Part shown: positions 62,627 through 64,000 of the stretch, in pieces
Layout of the letters: each line of letters begins with the position of its first letter
Numbering within the stretch: position 1 is the stretch's first letter
Source: Aquimarina latercula DSM 2041
GTDB taxonomy: Bacteria > Bacteroidota > Bacteroidia > Flavobacteriales > Flavobacteriaceae
Direction: 5' to 3'
Length of the DNA: 64,000 nucleotides
NCBI RefSeq assembly: GCF_000430645.1
Contig: NZ_KE387185.1
Span: 965,780 to 1,029,779 of the forward strand
Made by a program: the position numbers and the translations under genes
The notes under the pieces: model-generated
Told to the model about the DNA's origin: nothing
The model's database searches: none
Seen by the model: the letters and a program-made list of their open reading frames with translations, nothing else

Positions 62627-64000
62627 TTAATTTTGTTTGTCTCCACAATGCGGGCAAAACAAAAATTGTTCATTGATTTGATGCTTGCAGGCAGAACATA
62701 CTTTCTTTTCTGGATTGAAAAGTTGTAAAGGTTTATATATTCTTTGTTGTACTTGATCGGGTATTTCTTTTAGAAAGCGAGATTCGTTACCTTTTTCAGT
62801 AATCAGAAATAATTCATCCTTTGCCCTAGTTATTGCAACATATAAAAGTCGTCTTTCTTCTTCTAGGATAAGGTTGTGATTAGATTCTTTAACAACCTGA
62901 AAAATTCGATCTTCCATCCAAATATCTGGAAACCCTCCACGACCTTGTGTCATACCGATTATGAAAACTGCTTTGGCTTCAAGGCCTTTAGATTTGTGTA
63001 TAGTTTTTCGGGATACATAAACCCCTTCTTCTTTTAGTCGATTTCGATATGGATAAAACATTTTTGATCTTCTATAGAGAATAAGAATATCATTATTGGT
63101 ATATCCTTTTTCTTGTTGTAAATACTGAATTTGTGCTATAACAAAATCTATTGAATCTTCTTCTGTTTTCCCCGCATAAATATGAACCTTACTATCAGAT
63201 TTTTTAGAAGAAGTAACAATTTTTTCTATTTTAAATTTATTGTTAGCGATTACTTTGTTCCCTGCATTAACGATATGCTCTGTACTTCTGTAATTTAAAT
63301 TAAGTTTAATCGTGTTGGCATTTTGAAAATGGTCAGAGAAATTGACAATATAATCTACATTAGAACCTCGAAAGCCATAAATACTTTGCCAATCATCCCC
63401 TACACAAAAAAGCTGATTTTCATCATTCAGCAATTGTTTTATAAGTTCGACTTGTAAGGTGTTAACATCTTGAAATTCATCTACCAGAACATACTTAAAT
63501 CTTTGTTGAAACGTATCCTTAATATCTTTTTGATTTTTAAATAATGAAATTGTTTTCACAATAAGATCATCAAAATCTAAATACGATTTGTTAGTACAGT
63601 ATGCCTGATATTTCTTGATTAAAGGAATTGCAAGTTTATAGAAATTCCTAACTCGTTCGTGTTGATCTGTTTGTGATTTTTCATAGACATCATCAAGATT
63701 TTGGTTTTCAACTTTTACCTTATGCATTACAGTCATTACCAGATTAATGAAATCCTTTATTTCCTGATTAAAATTCTTGAATTCCTCCTCAAATTGTAAA
63801 GAAACCTGATAATGATAATTGGAAGGAAGACGGTTCTTTACAATGCGATCTAACTCAAGATTGAATAAGGCAGTATCTTTAGTATTTTTTTCGAAGGTTT
63901 TCTCTAAGATTCTGTTTGTTTTTCTGTACTGTTCTTCTTTATGTTTACTAGGATAACTTTTATTACTAATATGTTCTAAATATATATCAGCTTCAGGAAT
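62627..64000 (-). CDS. UvrD/Rep-family helicase with zinc ribbon, N-terminus beyond window
   Basis: At least 457 codons are open to the right edge, so the ATG at 63736 is internal and the ATP-binding P-loop lies outside. Superfamily 1A motifs seen: II VLVDEFQDVN, III CVGDDWQSIYGFRGS, IV LNLNYRST, V TIHKSKGLEAKAVFI, VI RRLLYVAITRAKDELFL. The last 20 residues form a zinc ribbon (CSACKHQINEQFLFCPHCG). It should unwind DNA 3' to 5' in repair, recombination or element replication. It converges on the packaging-like ATPase gene with 90 bases between and no obvious terminator. Confidence 0.92.
   Translation of the reverse strand: MPEADIYLEHISNKSYPSKHKEEQYRKTNRILEKTFEKNTKDTALFNLELDRIVKNRLPSNYHYQVSLQFEEEFKNFNQEIKDFINLVMTVMHKVKVENQNLDDVYEKSQTDQHERVRNFYKLAIPLIKKYQAYCTNKSYLDFDDLIVKTISLFKNQKDIKDTFQQRFKYVLVDEFQDVNTLQVELIKQLLNDENQLFCVGDDWQSIYGFRGSNVDYIVNFSDHFQNANTIKLNLNYRSTEHIVNAGNKVIANNKFKIEKIVTSSKKSDSKVHIYAGKTEEDSIDFVIAQIQYLQQEKGYTNNDILILYRRSKMFYPYRNRLKEEGVYVSRKTIHKSKGLEAKAVFIIGMTQGRGGFPDIWMEDRIFQVVKESNHNLILEEERRLLYVAITRAKDELFLITEKGNESRFLKEIPDQVQQRIYKPLQLFNPEKKVCSACKHQINEQFLFCPHCGDKQN

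Larger units (their letters stand above)
29102..64000. mobile_element. tRNA-integrated mobile island, right end beyond window
   Basis: It starts at the 3' end of the initiator tRNA, with a tyrosine integrase gene pointing at the tRNA. It carries HTH regulators, an iteron array, an N6-methyltransferase and a Strawberry-notch helicase of the phage/plasmid polyvalent type, MoxR and packaging-like ATPases and many unknown small genes. No second copy of the tRNA 3' end was found, so either the island runs past 64000 or it is a composite. The minus-strand block 37.5-43.9 kb could be cargo or a host segment between two elements. No relaxase, conjugation or virion gene was recognised. Confidence 0.6.

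Overview
The window looks like a chromosome segment of a marine Flavobacteriaceae bacterium (Aquimarina-like is a guess). The DNA is AT-rich and most genes lack Shine-Dalgarno sequences. A TTTG-N18-TATATTTG promoter precedes the tRNA. There is a type IX secretion (T9SS) C-terminal sorting domain and a calcium-binding DSDNDGI repeat protein. A long mobile segment begins at the 3' end of an initiator tRNA gene.

Host part, 1-29101. (1) 1-5632 is a same-strand signalling operon: the end of a histidine kinase, then FIST sensor, kinase, FIST sensor, kinase, an HPt phosphotransfer protein and a LytTR-type response regulator. (2) 6022-10921 encodes a metzincin-like lipoprotein and a large T9SS cargo protein. 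(3) 10980-23527 is a polysaccharide-type locus: a TPR/outer-membrane protein, a STAS protein, a flippase, two glycosyltransferases, and a minus-strand three-gene operon (giant membrane protein, Ig-like protein, membrane-anchored GH5-like hydrolase). Sequences resembling ACCATTCRTCGATA, close to the AlgR/LytTR site, lie about 75-100 bp upstream of four of these genes and just after the LytTR gene. This suggests the LytTR regulator controls the locus. (4) A decayed manA fragment follows. (5) 23912-28640 is the leucine operon leuC-leuD-leuA-leuB on the minus strand. (6) 29029-29101 is the initiator tRNA-Met.

Mobile part, 29102 to the window end. A tyrosine integrase sits against the tRNA. Next come HTH regulators, a divergent control region with four 11-bp repeats, a winged-helix protein, small unknown genes and a glycosyltransferase. 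A minus-strand block (37.5-43.9 kb) encodes a lectin/cysteine-protease-like protein, a receptor-REC-AraC fusion without a kinase ATPase domain, a membrane AraC regulator and an acetyltransferase; it may be cargo or host DNA.

From 44.3 kb a plus-strand module begins: a membrane protein with a C2H2 zinc finger, two small genes and about 0.9 kb of non-coding DNA. That DNA holds ten tandem 49-51 bp units, which resolve into about 20 copies of a 21-bp iteron. A roughly 16 kb operon follows: a 1489-aa N6-adenine methyltransferase polyvalent protein, a 1426-aa Strawberry-notch helicase (together resembling a split phage P1 DarB/DdrB), a MoxR ATPase with a possible VWA partner, lysine-rich and membrane proteins, a DnaA-domain-IV-like protein and a packaging/HerA-like P-loop ATPase. 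A UvrD-family helicase runs off the right edge. No relaxase, type IV secretion gene or capsid gene is recognisable, and the right attachment site is not seen. The most novel-looking part is the iteron array with this operon.
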